Numbered from the stretch's first letter, positions 1-6,011 are shown. The stretch: 6,903 bases of DNA from an uncultured Sutterella sp. (GCA_934249275.1 CAKQKT010000094.1:1-6903); one strand, 5' to 3'. Notes: a model not told the origin generated them from the sequence alone. Translations and numbers: made by a program.

Positions 1-147
1 TCACCACCTCGTCATAAGTTTGAATTTATGCACTCTGTAATGCAATATTGGCATTTTACAAAATCAACGAAGCAGAGCAAAATACATCCCAACACCGCAG
101 GCACGGCCTGAGACACCCAGCCTGCAACTCTCCGAAACACAAGCAGC
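1..147. other. Intergenic region with no supported gene
   Basis: No convincing coding region is seen. The plus-strand frame open from the window edge ends at a TGA at 109-111 and reads as unremarkable sequence. The first 70 bases are AT-rich. A loose sigma-70-like pair lies at 20-25 (TTGAAT) and about 43-49 (AATATT preceded by TG), which would direct transcription rightward toward the terminator at 148-190. That promoter is weak and unproven. The stretch could be the 3' flank of a gene outside the window, a small RNA gene, or the distal leader of hydG. Confidence 0.5.
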
Positions 148-190
148 ACGGCCGATTCAGCTTCCCCCTGATCGGCCGTTTTGCTTTTTT
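148..190 (+). terminator. Intrinsic terminator upstream of hydG
   Basis: The arms at 148-160 and 168-179 pair through twelve base pairs, with one unpaired T at 157. The loop is the seven bases CTTCCCC. The hairpin is followed at once by TTTTGCTTTTTT, so it is oriented for plus-strand transcription. It lies 47 bases before the hydG start. It probably ends an upstream transcript whose gene is off the left edge. If hydG transcription begins further left, it could act as an attenuator instead. There is no strong A-tract on the left side, so minus-strand termination is unlikely. Confidence 0.75.
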
Positions 191-237
191 CGGAATGCAC
201 ATCCCCCAACCCCATCAATTCATAAGACAGAGACAAA

Positions 238-1668
238 ATGGCCACTTACGATCCCAAATCCCGCGTTGCCGAAGAGTTCATCAACGATCAGGAGATTCGC
301 GACACGCTCGCCTATGCCGAAGAGCACAAGTCGGACGTTCCGCTCCTCATGAGCCTCCTCGAAAAGGCCTCCCAGTTCAAGGGCCTCACCCATCGCGAAG
401 CTGCCGTGCTGCTTGCCTGCGACGTCAAGGAAGTCAACGACAAGATCTTTGAGACCGCCATCAAGGTGAAGGAGCACATCTACGGCAGCCGCATCGTGCT
501 CTTTGCCCCGCTCTATCTGTCCAACTACTGCGTCAACACCTGCACGTACTGCCCGTACCACGCCAAGAACAAGACGATCGTACGCAAGAAGCTCACGCAG
601 GAAGAAATCCGCAACGAAGTCATCGCCCTTCAGGACCTCGGCCACAAGCGCCTGCTTCTCGAAGCCGGCGAACATCCGAAGCACAATCCGATCGAGTACA
701 TCCTCGAATCCATCAAGACCATCTACTCGATCAAGCACAAGAACGGCGAAATCCGCCGCCTGAACGTCAACATCGCCGCCACGACGGTTGAAAACTACCG
801 CAAGCTTCACGAAGCCCAGATCGGCACCTATCAGCTCTTCCAGGAAACGTACAACCGCAAGGCCTATGAAGAGCTCCATCCGAAGGGACCGAAGTCCGAC
901 TACGCCTACCACACCGAAGCGCACGACCGCGCCATGGAAGGCGGCATCGACGACGTCGGCCTCGGCGTTCTCTTCGGTCTTGATCTGTGCCGCTACGACT
1001 TCGTCGGCCTTCTCATGCATGCCGAACATCTTGAAGCCGTCTGGGGCGTCGGTCCGCACACGATTTCCGTTCCGCGCATCTGCCCGGCCGACGACATCGA
1101 TCCGGCCACGTTCGAAAACGCCGTTCCGGACGATCTCTTCCTCAAGATCGTCGCGCTCATCCGCATGGCCGTTCCTTACACCGGCATGATCATGTCCACC
1201 CGCGAAGGCAAGCGCATCCGCACGGAAGCCCTCAAGCTCGGCATCTCCCAGATCTCCGGCGGCTCCCGCACGTCCGTCGGCGGCTACGCCATCCGTTCCG
1301 TTCAGGAAATGGAGGAAAAGACCGAACAGTTCGAAACGAACGACCGCCGCACGCTCGACGAAATCGTTCACTGGCTGCTCGACAACCACTACCTCCCGTC
1401 CTTCTGCACGGCCTGCTACCGCGCCGGCCGCACGGGCGACCGCTTCATGGAATGGGCCAAGGACGGCAGCATCGCCACGTACTGCCAGGCCAACGCCATC
1501 ATGACGATGAAGGAATACCTGTGCGACTACGCCTCGAAGGAAACCCGCGAAGCCGGCGAACGCGTCATCGCCAACGAGCTGCCGAAGATTCCGCACGAAA
1601 AGATCCGCATCGCCAGCGAAAAGCGCCTGATCCGCATCGCCGACGGCGAACGAGACTTCCGCTTCTAA
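238..1668 (+). CDS. hydG: [FeFe]-hydrogenase maturase HydG (radical SAM tyrosine lyase)
   Basis: HydG cleaves tyrosine with S-adenosylmethionine to p-cresol and dehydroglycine, and converts the latter into CO and cyanide carried on an Fe-cysteine complex used to build the H-cluster; it is cytoplasmic. The 476 residues match the family's usual length. The radical-SAM cluster motif CX3CX2C is C98, C102, C105, within the typical NYCVNTCTYCPYHAKN segment. The C-terminal CX2CX22C motif (C390, C393, C416) binds the auxiliary five-iron cluster and separates HydG from the relatives ThiH and NosL. GPHTISVPR (272-280) includes H274, the likely ligand of the dangler iron. The N-terminus aligns from memory with other HydG starts, supporting ATG 238. 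The ribosome-binding site is weak (AGACAGAGAC, 225-234). The gene stands alone between terminators; HydE, HydF and the hydrogenase are absent here. All motifs are intact. Confidence 0.95.
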   Translation: MATYDPKSRVAEEFINDQEIRDTLAYAEEHKSDVPLLMSLLEKASQFKGLTHREAAVLLACDVKEVNDKIFETAIKVKEHIYGSRIVLFAPLYLSNYCVNTCTYCPYHAKNKTIVRKKLTQEEIRNEVIALQDLGHKRLLLEAGEHPKHNPIEYILESIKTIYSIKHKNGEIRRLNVNIAATTVENYRKLHEAQIGTYQLFQETYNRKAYEELHPKGPKSDYAYHTEAHDRAMEGGIDDVGLGVLFGLDLCRYDFVGLLMHAEHLEAVWGVGPHTISVPRICPADDIDPATFENAVPDDLFLKIVALIRMAVPYTGMIMSTREGKRIRTEALKLGISQISGGSRTSVGGYAIRSVQEMEEKTEQFETNDRRTLDEIVHWLLDNHYLPSFCTACYRAGRTGDRFMEWAKDGSIATYCQANAIMTMKEYLCDYASKETREAGERVIANELPKIPHEKIRIASEKRLIRIADGERDFRF

Positions 1669-1710
1669 GGCAATCCCGACGCGTCAGCGTTTGAATCGAG
1701 CACCATCAGA

Positions 1711-1748
1711 AAGCCCGCCGCACGACATCATTCGTGCGGCGGGCTTTT
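1711..1748 (+). terminator. Intrinsic terminator of hydG
   Basis: The perfect 15-base-pair stem has arms at 1711-1725 and 1732-1746, a six-base CATCAT loop, and a short T run ending at 1748. It begins 43 bases after the hydG stop and reads in the same direction. It is almost certainly the end of the hydG transcript. Confidence 0.88.
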
Positions 1749-1769
1749 CCGTTATCGTTCCTTTATTGC

Positions 1770-1811
1770 AAAGAAAAAGCGCCCGGCTGACATGCTCGTT
1801 CAGCCGGGCGC
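1770..1811 (-). terminator. Intrinsic terminator of ttdAB
   Basis: The perfect 12-base-pair stem has arms at 1779-1790 and 1800-1811 and a nine-base loop. It is followed in minus-strand sense by TTTTTCTTT (1778 down to 1770). It lies 35 bases beyond the ttdB stop codon and ends that operon. It faces the hydG terminator with about 20 bases between them, so the two units converge but are insulated from each other. Confidence 0.88.
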
Positions 1812-1845
1812 CCAACCGGGACGTCCGAGGTCGTATTCCGATTGA

Positions 1846-2463
1846 TTAGTGGCGGTAGTTCACCTTCTTGCAAATTTCTTCAACAATCGGTTCCTTCACG
1901 CGATTGAATTCCGCCTTGTTCTTTTCAAAGAGATTGCCGCCGTGCGAGTCGATCGAAACGAACAGCGGGCCGAATTCCTTGACGCGCATGACCCACATGG
2001 ATTCGGGCTGGCCGAGTTCGGGCCAATGGCGTTCCTCGACTTCTTCGACGCATTCCGCGGCGAGAACGGCGCAACCGCCCGGGAAGACGCAGTGAACGGC
2101 CTTGCTTTCCTGACAGCCGGCAGCGGTCTCGGGACCCATGCCGCCCTTGCCCACGACGATCTTGACGCCCGTCTTCTTCAGGAATTCACGTTCGTACTTT
2201 TCCATGCGCATGGAGGTCGTCGGGCCGATGGAGACGACGCGGAAGCCGGAGCGGTTCTTGTCGTCCGGAACCATGATCGGACCGGCATGGAAGATGGCCT
2301 TGCCGGCGAGATCGTACGGCAGCGGCATGCCTTCCTCAACATGGCGGAAGTGAACCATGTCGCGGCTCGTGATGAGGGCGCCGGAGAGGTAGAACACGTC
2401 GCCGATCTTCAGGGATTCGATGTCGGCGTCGGAGATCGGCGTCGTCAGAACTTTCTTCGTCAT
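1846..2463 (-). CDS. ttdB: L(+)-tartrate dehydratase / class I fumarase-type hydro-lyase, beta subunit
   Basis: This is the small, substrate-binding subunit of a two-part class I Fe-S hydro-lyase, corresponding to the C-terminal domain of single-chain class I fumarases. With TtdA it dehydrates L-tartrate to oxaloacetate, or, if the enzyme is a fumarase, interconverts malate and fumarate. The 205 residues are close to E. coli TtdB. Family motifs are [12 protein letters not shown] (27-38), [10 protein letters not shown] (54-63), GPTTSMRM (80-87), [11 protein letters not shown] (103-113), GGCAVLA (129-135), [16 protein letters not shown] (163-178) and the tail [12 protein letters not shown]. Recalled similarity to E. 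coli TtdB runs end to end. The gene starts 17 bases after the ttdA stop, with GGGAGAAG at 2470-2477 as ribosome-binding site, so both subunits come from one message. Substrate cannot be fixed from sequence; annotation as fumarate hydratase beta subunit would also be defensible. Confidence 0.9.
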   Translation of the reverse strand: MTKKVLTTPISDADIESLKIGDVFYLSGALITSRDMVHFRHVEEGMPLPYDLAGKAIFHAGPIMVPDDKNRSGFRVVSIGPTTSMRMEKYEREFLKKTGVKIVVGKGGMGPETAAGCQESKAVHCVFPGGCAVLAAECVEEVEERHWPELGQPESMWVMRVKEFGPLFVSIDSHGGNLFEKNKAEFNRVKEPIVEEICKKVNYRH

Positions 2464-2480
2464 TTTTCTCTTCTCCCAAA

Positions 2481-3380
2481 TCAGAGCTTCATGCCCTTGT
2501 GGCTGATCATTTCATAGCTCATGTCCGCATTGATGCGGATCGTGGCGCGGCGATGGCCCCAGCAGCCCGTCGAAACGCCGACGGCGAGGCAGGACGGATG
2601 ACGAGCAGCCTGCTCGACATTGACGCCCATCACGGACTTCGTGCCCGTGAGGCCGCCCGGACCGATATTGATCTTGTTGAGTCCTTCCTCGATCATCTTT
2701 TCGAAATCGGCGCCGATTTCGTTGAAGTTCTGTGAAGTCACCGGACGCATCAGGGCCTTCTTGGAAAGCCTTGCAGCGACTTCAACGCTGCCGGCAATGC
2801 CCACGCCAACGAGAAGCGGCGGGCAGGCATTGATGCCGCGTTCGACGATGACGTCAAAGATGAACTTGACAATGCCCATGTAGCCTTCGGCAGGCATCAG
2901 CACCTTGGCGGCGCCCGGCAGCGAGCAACCGCCGCCGGCCATGTAGCCGTGAATCAGGCAGGTGTCGGAATCGGGAATGATTTCCCAGTCGATCCAGGGC
3001 ACGCGCACGCCGGTGTTGTTGCCGGTATTGCGTTCGTCAAAGATCTGAACGGCATTCTGGCGAAGCGGAGCTTCAATCGTGGCACGGCGAACGGCCTCGT
3101 CAAGACACTCGCGCATTTCAGAGAGAAGCGGGAAGTTGGCGCCGACTTCAATGAAGTACTGAATGACGCCCGTGTCCTGGCAAAGAGGCACGTTGAGACG
3201 CTTGGCCGCAGCCAGGTCGTCGAACATCGCATCGTAGACAATGCGAGAGATATCGGAGGTCTGTTCCTTGCGCAGCTCGGTCAGACGTTCGGAAACGTCG
3301 TCCGGGAGAATCTTGCCCAGCACGGACGTAAAGCGCGTCATGAGTTCGGTGAAGCGCTCGACCTTTTCCTGTTGATTCAT
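2481..3380 (-). CDS. ttdA: L(+)-tartrate dehydratase / class I fumarase-type hydro-lyase, alpha subunit
   Basis: This catalytic Fe-S subunit partners TtdB in the cytoplasm. Three cysteines fit the ligands of the [4Fe-4S] cluster: C67 in CQDTG, C152 in GGGCSLPG and C273 in STGCWGHRR. Other family blocks are [17 protein letters not shown] (104-120), KVLMPAEGY (159-167), [14 protein letters not shown] (184-197), [14 protein letters not shown] (240-253) and AARHPSC (258-264). The product is 299 residues, near the roughly 300 of E. coli TtdA, and resembles it throughout from memory. The ATG at 3378-3380 is chosen because AAAGGAG lies six bases upstream and the family N-terminus begins here. An upstream in-frame ATG at 3518 would add 46 unrelated residues encoded in the leader. 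The enzyme should be oxygen-sensitive, fitting an anaerobe. No tartrate transporter or regulator is adjacent, so fumarase activity is a real alternative. Confidence 0.9.
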   Translation of the reverse strand: MNQQEKVERFTELMTRFTSVLGKILPDDVSERLTELRKEQTSDISRIVYDAMFDDLAAAKRLNVPLCQDTGVIQYFIEVGANFPLLSEMRECLDEAVRRATIEAPLRQNAVQIFDERNTGNNTGVRVPWIDWEIIPDSDTCLIHGYMAGGGCSLPGAAKVLMPAEGYMGIVKFIFDVIVERGINACPPLLVGVGIAGSVEVAARLSKKALMRPVTSQNFNEIGADFEKMIEEGLNKINIGPGGLTGTKSVMGVNVEQAARHPSCLAVGVSTGCWGHRRATIRINADMSYEMISHKGMKL

Positions 3381-3386
3381 CTTTGT

Positions 3387-3393
3387 CTCCTTT
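3387..3393 (-). promoter_or_regulatory. Strong ribosome-binding site that fixes the ttdA start
   Basis: On the minus strand this reads AAAGGAG, six bases before the ATG at 3380. It is the best Shine-Dalgarno match in the window and argues against the longer reading frame beginning at 3518. Confidence 0.85.
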
Positions 3394-3605
3394 AGAGTCT
3401 TGTTCGCGACATTCCGTGCCGGGGCCGGCAGCTCGGAAAGCGCGGCTTCATTCGCCGCTTCGGCATGCTGTCCGATCCGAGCGGAAACGGTGAGAAGAAT
3501 TTTTTCTACACCTCGCAACGCATAGAATATTGTCTAACATCAATATTCAAACGTTGCCTTAACACGTGATTCCCGCTACAGAACAGCATCTAAGCAACTG
3601 ACCGG
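3394..3605 (-). other. Long untranslated leader of ttdAB
   Basis: If transcription starts about seven bases past the -10 box (near 3599), the ttdA message carries a leader of about 219 nt. It contains the AT-rich palindrome at 3525-3548, then a GC-rich half. That half includes a short self-complementary element at 3417-3430 (TGCCGG, two bases, CCGGCA) and an imperfect hairpin around 3439-3461. I recognise no known riboswitch class. No terminator-like stem followed by a T run (minus sense) is seen, so classic attenuation is not indicated. Part of this stretch could instead hold a second promoter. Confidence 0.45.
3525..3548. promoter_or_regulatory. Perfect interrupted palindrome upstream of ttdA, candidate operator
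   Basis: GAATATTG (3525-3532) and CAATATTC (3541-3548) are exact inverted copies separated by the eight bases TCTAACAT. Arms one helical turn-and-a-half apart, AT-rich composition and an intergenic position fit a binding site for a dimeric transcription factor. It lies about 50-75 bases downstream of the inferred start of transcription and about 145 bases before the ttdA ATG. It could be a roadblock-type repressor site, or belong to a second promoter nearby. No family-specific consensus (FNR, Crp, NarL) matches well. It could also form a weak RNA hairpin. Confidence 0.5.
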
Positions 3606-3635
3606 ATTATAGAAGTTTTTATATTCAGCTGTCAA
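3606..3635 (-). promoter_or_regulatory. Consensus sigma-70 promoter of ttdAB
   Basis: On the minus strand TTGACA (3635-3630) and TATAAT (3611-3606) are both perfect matches to the housekeeping consensus, separated by 18 bases. The site lies between the terminator of the preceding gene and ttdA and points toward ttdA. Chance occurrence of two perfect hexamers at this spacing in an intergenic gap is unlikely. Confidence 0.85.
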
Positions 3636-3694
3636 CGCCCCTAGAGAAAAATTTATACACACCGTGCAAATAACTTTTTCTTCGCCTCAGAACG

Positions 3695-3730
3695 AAAAAA
3701 CCCCGCCGAACGCGTGCTCGGCCGAGGTTT
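3695..3730 (-). terminator. Intrinsic terminator after the alpha/beta hydrolase gene
   Basis: Read on the minus strand, an arm at 3730-3718 pairs with 3709-3698, with one G-U pair and one bulged G. It is followed by a run of six T (3700-3695). It lies about 45 bases after the hydrolase stop codon and 60 bases before the ttdAB -35 box, so the hydrolase and ttdAB are separate transcription units. Confidence 0.75.
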
Positions 3731-3749
3731 CGTGCGGATATTGTCAGAA

Positions 3750-3766
3750 CCGCGCCCGAGGCGCGG
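3750..3766 (-). other. Short GC hairpin at the 3' end of the hydrolase message
   Basis: CCGCGCC (3750-3756) and GGCGCGG (3760-3766) are perfect inverted arms around a three-base loop, starting 10 bases past the hydrolase stop codon. No T run follows in minus sense, so it is probably not a terminator by itself. It may stabilise the 3' end of the message ahead of the true terminator at 3695-3730. Confidence 0.5.
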
Positions 3767-3775
3767 ATTCTATCC

Positions 3776-4804
3776 TTAGAGATTGTTGCCTTCGGCAGCC
3801 TCGGTCGAAGGCTTTCCGAGCGTCTTTTCAAAGAATGTCACGACGCGGTCGATGACGGGCTTCTGGAACCAGGGAAGATCGCCGTGGCCGGCACCTTCCA
3901 CGAGGACGTATTCGGCGTCGACCTTCGCAGACTTCAACGCCTTGTAAAGATGAGCGCTCTGCAACGGGCTCACGAGACGGTCGCCTGAGCCGTGCAGAAT
4001 GAGATACGGCGGCTCGCTGCCGTCGATGTGACCGAGCGCGCTGGCCTTGAGCGCCTTTTCACGGTCGGCAAGAATGCTCGCGCCGGCGAACCTGCCGAAG
4101 GCAGGACCGTTGACGAGCAGCGCCTCGGTAACGGCGGGCGAAGCATGAACCTTGGCCTGATCGTCGCCAAGCCCCTCGCCGATGGAGGTGAGATCGGAAA
4201 TGCCGTAGAACGACACGACGGCCTGCACGTCGGAGGAAACATTCAGGAAGTCGCCTTTGTCGAAGCTCTTTTCGCCGTTCGTAGCGGCGAGCATCTGAAC
4301 GAGATAGCCTCCGGCGGAATCGCCGATAATGCCAATGTGATCGGGATCGATGCCGTATTCCTCGGCATGAGCGCGCAGATAGCGAACGGCGGCCTTGCCG
4401 TCCTCAACAAGCCCCGGGAACCTCACCGGAACAGTGCGATACTCGGCCGCAGCCACGACGAAGCCGGCACGGGCGAGCGCGTAGCGCATCTCAGTAAACT
4501 TTTCATGATCGGCCGACGTGAAGCCGCCGCCCGGGAAGTAAACGACGGCGGGCTTTTTGGCCTTGGTGCGCGGCGTCATCACCGTCATGCGAAGCTGGCA
4601 GATGCCGCGCTGGGACTTCACCTGGCTGTAGATGATGCCTGAGATCGTGTCGATGCGGCCTTCCGTGCTCTCGACCTTGACGACCTGTGCGCCGGGCACA
4701 TAGCCCATCAAATCGGATGCATCGGCGGCAAAAGCAACGCCGGCCGAAAAGAGCACGCAGGCGGCGGGAAGAGCCTTGCGGACAAAGGCCTTGGAGATAT
4801 TCAT
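3776..4804 (-). CDS. Secreted alpha/beta hydrolase, BD-FAE / esterase-lipase type
   Basis: This is a predicted exported serine hydrolase (carboxylesterase or feruloyl/acetyl esterase-like); the substrate is unknown. Residues 1-26 form a signal peptide: basic start (FVRK), hydrophobic core, cleavage after AFA-26. The mature part has the alpha/beta-hydrolase fold. The oxyanion-loop segment YFPGGGFTS (89-97) comes first, followed by the nucleophile elbow GDSAGG (161-166, Ser163). The probable acid is Asp275 in HGSGDRLVSP and the probable base His307 in GAGHGD. At 342 residues it has a single-domain length. The ATG at 4804 follows AAGGAG (4812-4817) by seven bases. Oddly, the usual HGGG oxyanion motif reads PGGG here. 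The gene has its own terminator downstream and sits after ccmI on the same strand with a 178-base gap, so it is likely monocistronic. A dienelactone-hydrolase or peptidase-like activity is also possible. Confidence 0.85.
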   Translation of the reverse strand: MNISKAFVRKALPAACVLFSAGVAFAADASDLMGYVPGAQVVKVESTEGRIDTISGIIYSQVKSQRGICQLRMTVMTPRTKAKKPAVVYFPGGGFTSADHEKFTEMRYALARAGFVVAAAEYRTVPVRFPGLVEDGKAAVRYLRAHAEEYGIDPDHIGIIGDSAGGYLVQMLAATNGEKSFDKGDFLNVSSDVQAVVSFYGISDLTSIGEGLGDDQAKVHASPAVTEALLVNGPAFGRFAGASILADREKALKASALGHIDGSEPPYLILHGSGDRLVSPLQSAHLYKALKSAKVDAEYVLVEGAGHGDLPWFQKPVIDRVVTFFEKTLGKPSTEAAEGNNL

Positions 4805-4904
4805 GTGAGAACTCCTTCTTGTAGTTATTGCAAGGTGATGGTTTTGTCATTGCGGAACCGTGCGTTCCTGTCCCGAAGACAAACCGTCCAAAAGTATCTC
4901 ACAC

Positions 4905-4956
4905 AAAAAAATGTAGCCAGCTAAGCAATTTTCTCAAAAACCACTTGCTTCAAGCT
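4905..4956 (-). terminator. Possible terminator downstream of ccmI
   Basis: In minus-strand sense, arms at 4956-4945 and 4928-4919 pair as ten base pairs (six, then four after a two-base bulge) around a 16-base loop. Seven T follow at 4911-4905, eight bases after the stem. The large loop and the gap before the T run make it a mediocre terminator. It lies 27 bases after the ccmI stop, where one would be expected. Confidence 0.4.
4910..4937 (-). promoter_or_regulatory. Weak candidate promoter for the hydrolase gene
   Basis: On the minus strand TTGAGA (4937-4932, five of six consensus bases) and TACATT (4915-4910, four of six) are 16 bases apart, about 105 bases before the hydrolase start. It overlaps the possible ccmI terminator, so at most one reading may be right. 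No better promoter is seen in the 178-base gap. Confidence 0.25.
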
Positions 4957-4982
4957 TCCGAAGACAATTTACAAATCTTTGC

Positions 4983-5864
4983 TCAGCTTCGAGTGTCGGC
5001 GAGCTCGCGCAGGCGCTTGAGCGTCATTTCATACTGCACGTATTCGGGCGTATCCGGATTCATCCCGCCCATAAGTGTCGCAAGACTGTCGGCAGCCGTT
5101 CGCCAGTCCTCGTTCGCGGACGCAATGACCGCGAGGATTTCAACGGCCTTCATGTCGCCGGGGCGTCCCTCGACGGTGGCCGCCGCAAGAGGCTGCGCCT
5201 CCCGTGTATTTTCTGATCCGCCGATCGTCAGGAGCGTTGCAGCGAGTTCAAGCATCACCTCGGGATCGGCCTTCACCTTCGCATTGGCCGCACGCCCCTT
5301 GCGGTAGGCCTCGGCCGCCTTCGGAAAGTTCTCCTCATCGACATATCGGCGGGCGAGGAGCACCCAGGCGCGGCCGTCATTCGGGCTGGACTCAAGATAG
5401 CGCTCAATCGAAGGCGTATCTGCACGGCCTTCGAAGACCGCCTGCGCCTTTTCAAGCCCGATGAGCTCGGGCGCGCCGTTGAAGGCGTAAAGCCCCATTG
5501 AGACCGCCACGATGCCGGCCACAACGGCCGCCGTCACCACAGGTCCCGAAAAGCTCCCGGCACGACGGCCGGCGCCGTCGTTCGGATCATGAAAGACCGC
5601 ATCGTGCTCCTCGAGCACGCGGCGGCGGATGTCGTCGGCAAGAACCTCGTACTGCTCCGCACTCACGGCGCCCGACTTGCGATCTTCTTCCAGCTGGGCC
5701 ATCTGGCGCTTCAGGGCTTCGGTCACGGCAGTGCCGTAGGCCTTGTCCTCGCGCTCGACGCTCGCCTTCTCCCGGCCCACGCGCAAAAGCGATGGAACAA
5801 GTGCTCCGATTGCCAGAGCAAGCATCAGAATGAGAATGATGTAGAGAAGAATTTCGTCGGACAT
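4983..5864 (-). CDS. ccmI: c-type cytochrome biogenesis protein CcmI
   Basis: CcmI is an inner-membrane protein that binds apocytochrome c and presents it to the CcmF/CcmH haem-ligation complex of System I maturation. The 293 residues show the family architecture. A first membrane helix (about 5-27) is followed by a charged cytoplasmic helix pair: ALKRQMAQLEEDRKSGAVSA (50-69) and EQYEVLADDIRRRVLEE (70-86). A second membrane helix (about 107-128) leads to a periplasmic TPR-like domain, including ERYLESSPNDGRAWVLLARR (154-173) and NFPKAAEAYRKGRAAN (179-194). No CcmH thioredoxin-type CXXC motif is present, so this is not the fused CcmH/CcmI form of E. coli. NrfG-like function is possible because nrfA lies immediately upstream on the same strand, 157 bases away. 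The start at 5864 gives the expected membrane helix; its ribosome-binding site (GACAGG, about 10 bases upstream) is weak. Confidence 0.85.
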   Translation of the reverse strand: MSDEILLYIILILMLALAIGALVPSLLRVGREKASVEREDKAYGTAVTEALKRQMAQLEEDRKSGAVSAEQYEVLADDIRRRVLEEHDAVFHDPNDGAGRRAGSFSGPVVTAAVVAGIVAVSMGLYAFNGAPELIGLEKAQAVFEGRADTPSIERYLESSPNDGRAWVLLARRYVDEENFPKAAEAYRKGRAANAKVKADPEVMLELAATLLTIGGSENTREAQPLAAATVEGRPGDMKAVEILAVIASANEDWRTAADSLATLMGGMNPDTPEYVQYEMTLKRLRELADTRS

Positions 5865-5896
5865 GTGCGTGGAACCTGTCAGAAGGCTGTCAATAT

Positions 5897-5915
5897 CCGG
5901 CGCCCGCCGCGCCGG
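5897..5915 (+). other. GC hairpin with T-rich flank inside the ccmI leader
   Basis: CCGGCGC (5897-5903) and GCGCCGG (5909-5915) are perfect arms around CCGCC. The plus-strand flank to the right is TTAATTTTTTATTG, which makes it look like a terminator for rightward transcription. No gene on the plus strand would use it here. In the minus-strand ccmI leader it would be an RNA stem about 33-51 bases before the start codon, preceded by an A/T-rich stretch. Confidence 0.45.
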
Positions 5916-5924
5916 TTAATTTTT

Positions 5925-5940
5925 TATTGTCCTCACAATA
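5925..5940. promoter_or_regulatory. Short palindrome upstream of ccmI, possible protein-binding site
   Basis: TATTGT (5925-5930) and ACAATA (5935-5940) are exact inverted arms with a four-base centre (CCTC), 61-76 bases before the ccmI start. Size and composition suit a small dimeric regulator. The arms are short enough that chance in AT-rich sequence cannot be excluded, and no named regulator is assigned. Confidence 0.3.
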
Positions 5941-5945
5941 TATAG

Positions 5946-5978
5946 GAAACGGGCGGTCCGGCGAGGAGCGCCCGTTTC
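5946..5978 (-). terminator. Terminator-like hairpin between nrfA and ccmI
   Basis: GAAACGGGCG (5946-5955) and CGCCCGTTTC (5969-5978) are perfect ten-base arms around a 13-base loop, within which TCC/GGA can pair further. In minus sense the stem ends in GTTTC and continues CTATATATTG, an AT-rich but not T-pure tail. It may end or attenuate the nrfA transcript and lower ccmI expression relative to nrfA. It may also be a processing or stabilising stem within a joint message. Confidence 0.5.
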
Positions 5979-5992
5979 TTCAGCCGTTCAGC

Positions 5993-6011
5993 CGGTCCCG
6001 GTTCGGGACCG
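5993..6011 (-). other. GC hairpin directly after nrfA
   Basis: CGGTCCCG (5993-6000) and CGGGACCG (6004-6011) are perfect eight-base arms around GTT, starting 10 bases past the nrfA stop. No T run follows in minus sense. Together with the stem at 5946-5978 it gives the nrfA message a double-hairpin 3' flank. Confidence 0.5.

Noticed and set aside
54..67. FNR-like site (TTTTA-CAAA-ATCAA) upstream of hydG
   Set aside because: Only one half-site matches the TTGAT-N4-ATCAA consensus well; the other matches at two of five bases, which is too weak to call despite the plausible anaerobic role.
12..245. 77-residue minus-strand frame upstream of hydG
   Set aside because: It runs across the terminator and the hydG start region, has no good ribosome-binding site, and its sequence suggests nothing known.
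220..1596. 458-residue open frame antisense to hydG
   Set aside because: It lies opposite an unmistakable HydG gene, has low-complexity composition rich in V, A, D and G, and arises from strong G/C third-position bias. No motif or ribosome-binding site supports it.
1849..2517. 222-residue plus-strand frame antisense to ttdB
   Set aside because: It mirrors the conserved ttdB coding sequence, shows no recognisable domain, and is a GC-bias shadow.
3381..3518. 46-residue N-terminal extension of TtdA from ATG 3518
   Set aside because: The AAAGGAG site and family length fix the start at 3380; the extension resembles no TtdA N-terminus and lies in the leader.
3992..4642. 216-residue plus-strand frame antisense to the hydrolase gene
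   Set aside because: It is opposite a hydrolase with complete catalytic motifs and a signal peptide, and has no independent support.
5925..5940. Resemblance of the ccmI-upstream palindrome to a lac operator half (ATTGTGAG)
   Set aside because: The match is short, the spacing differs from a lac-type operator, and the gene context gives no reason for a LacI-family regulator.
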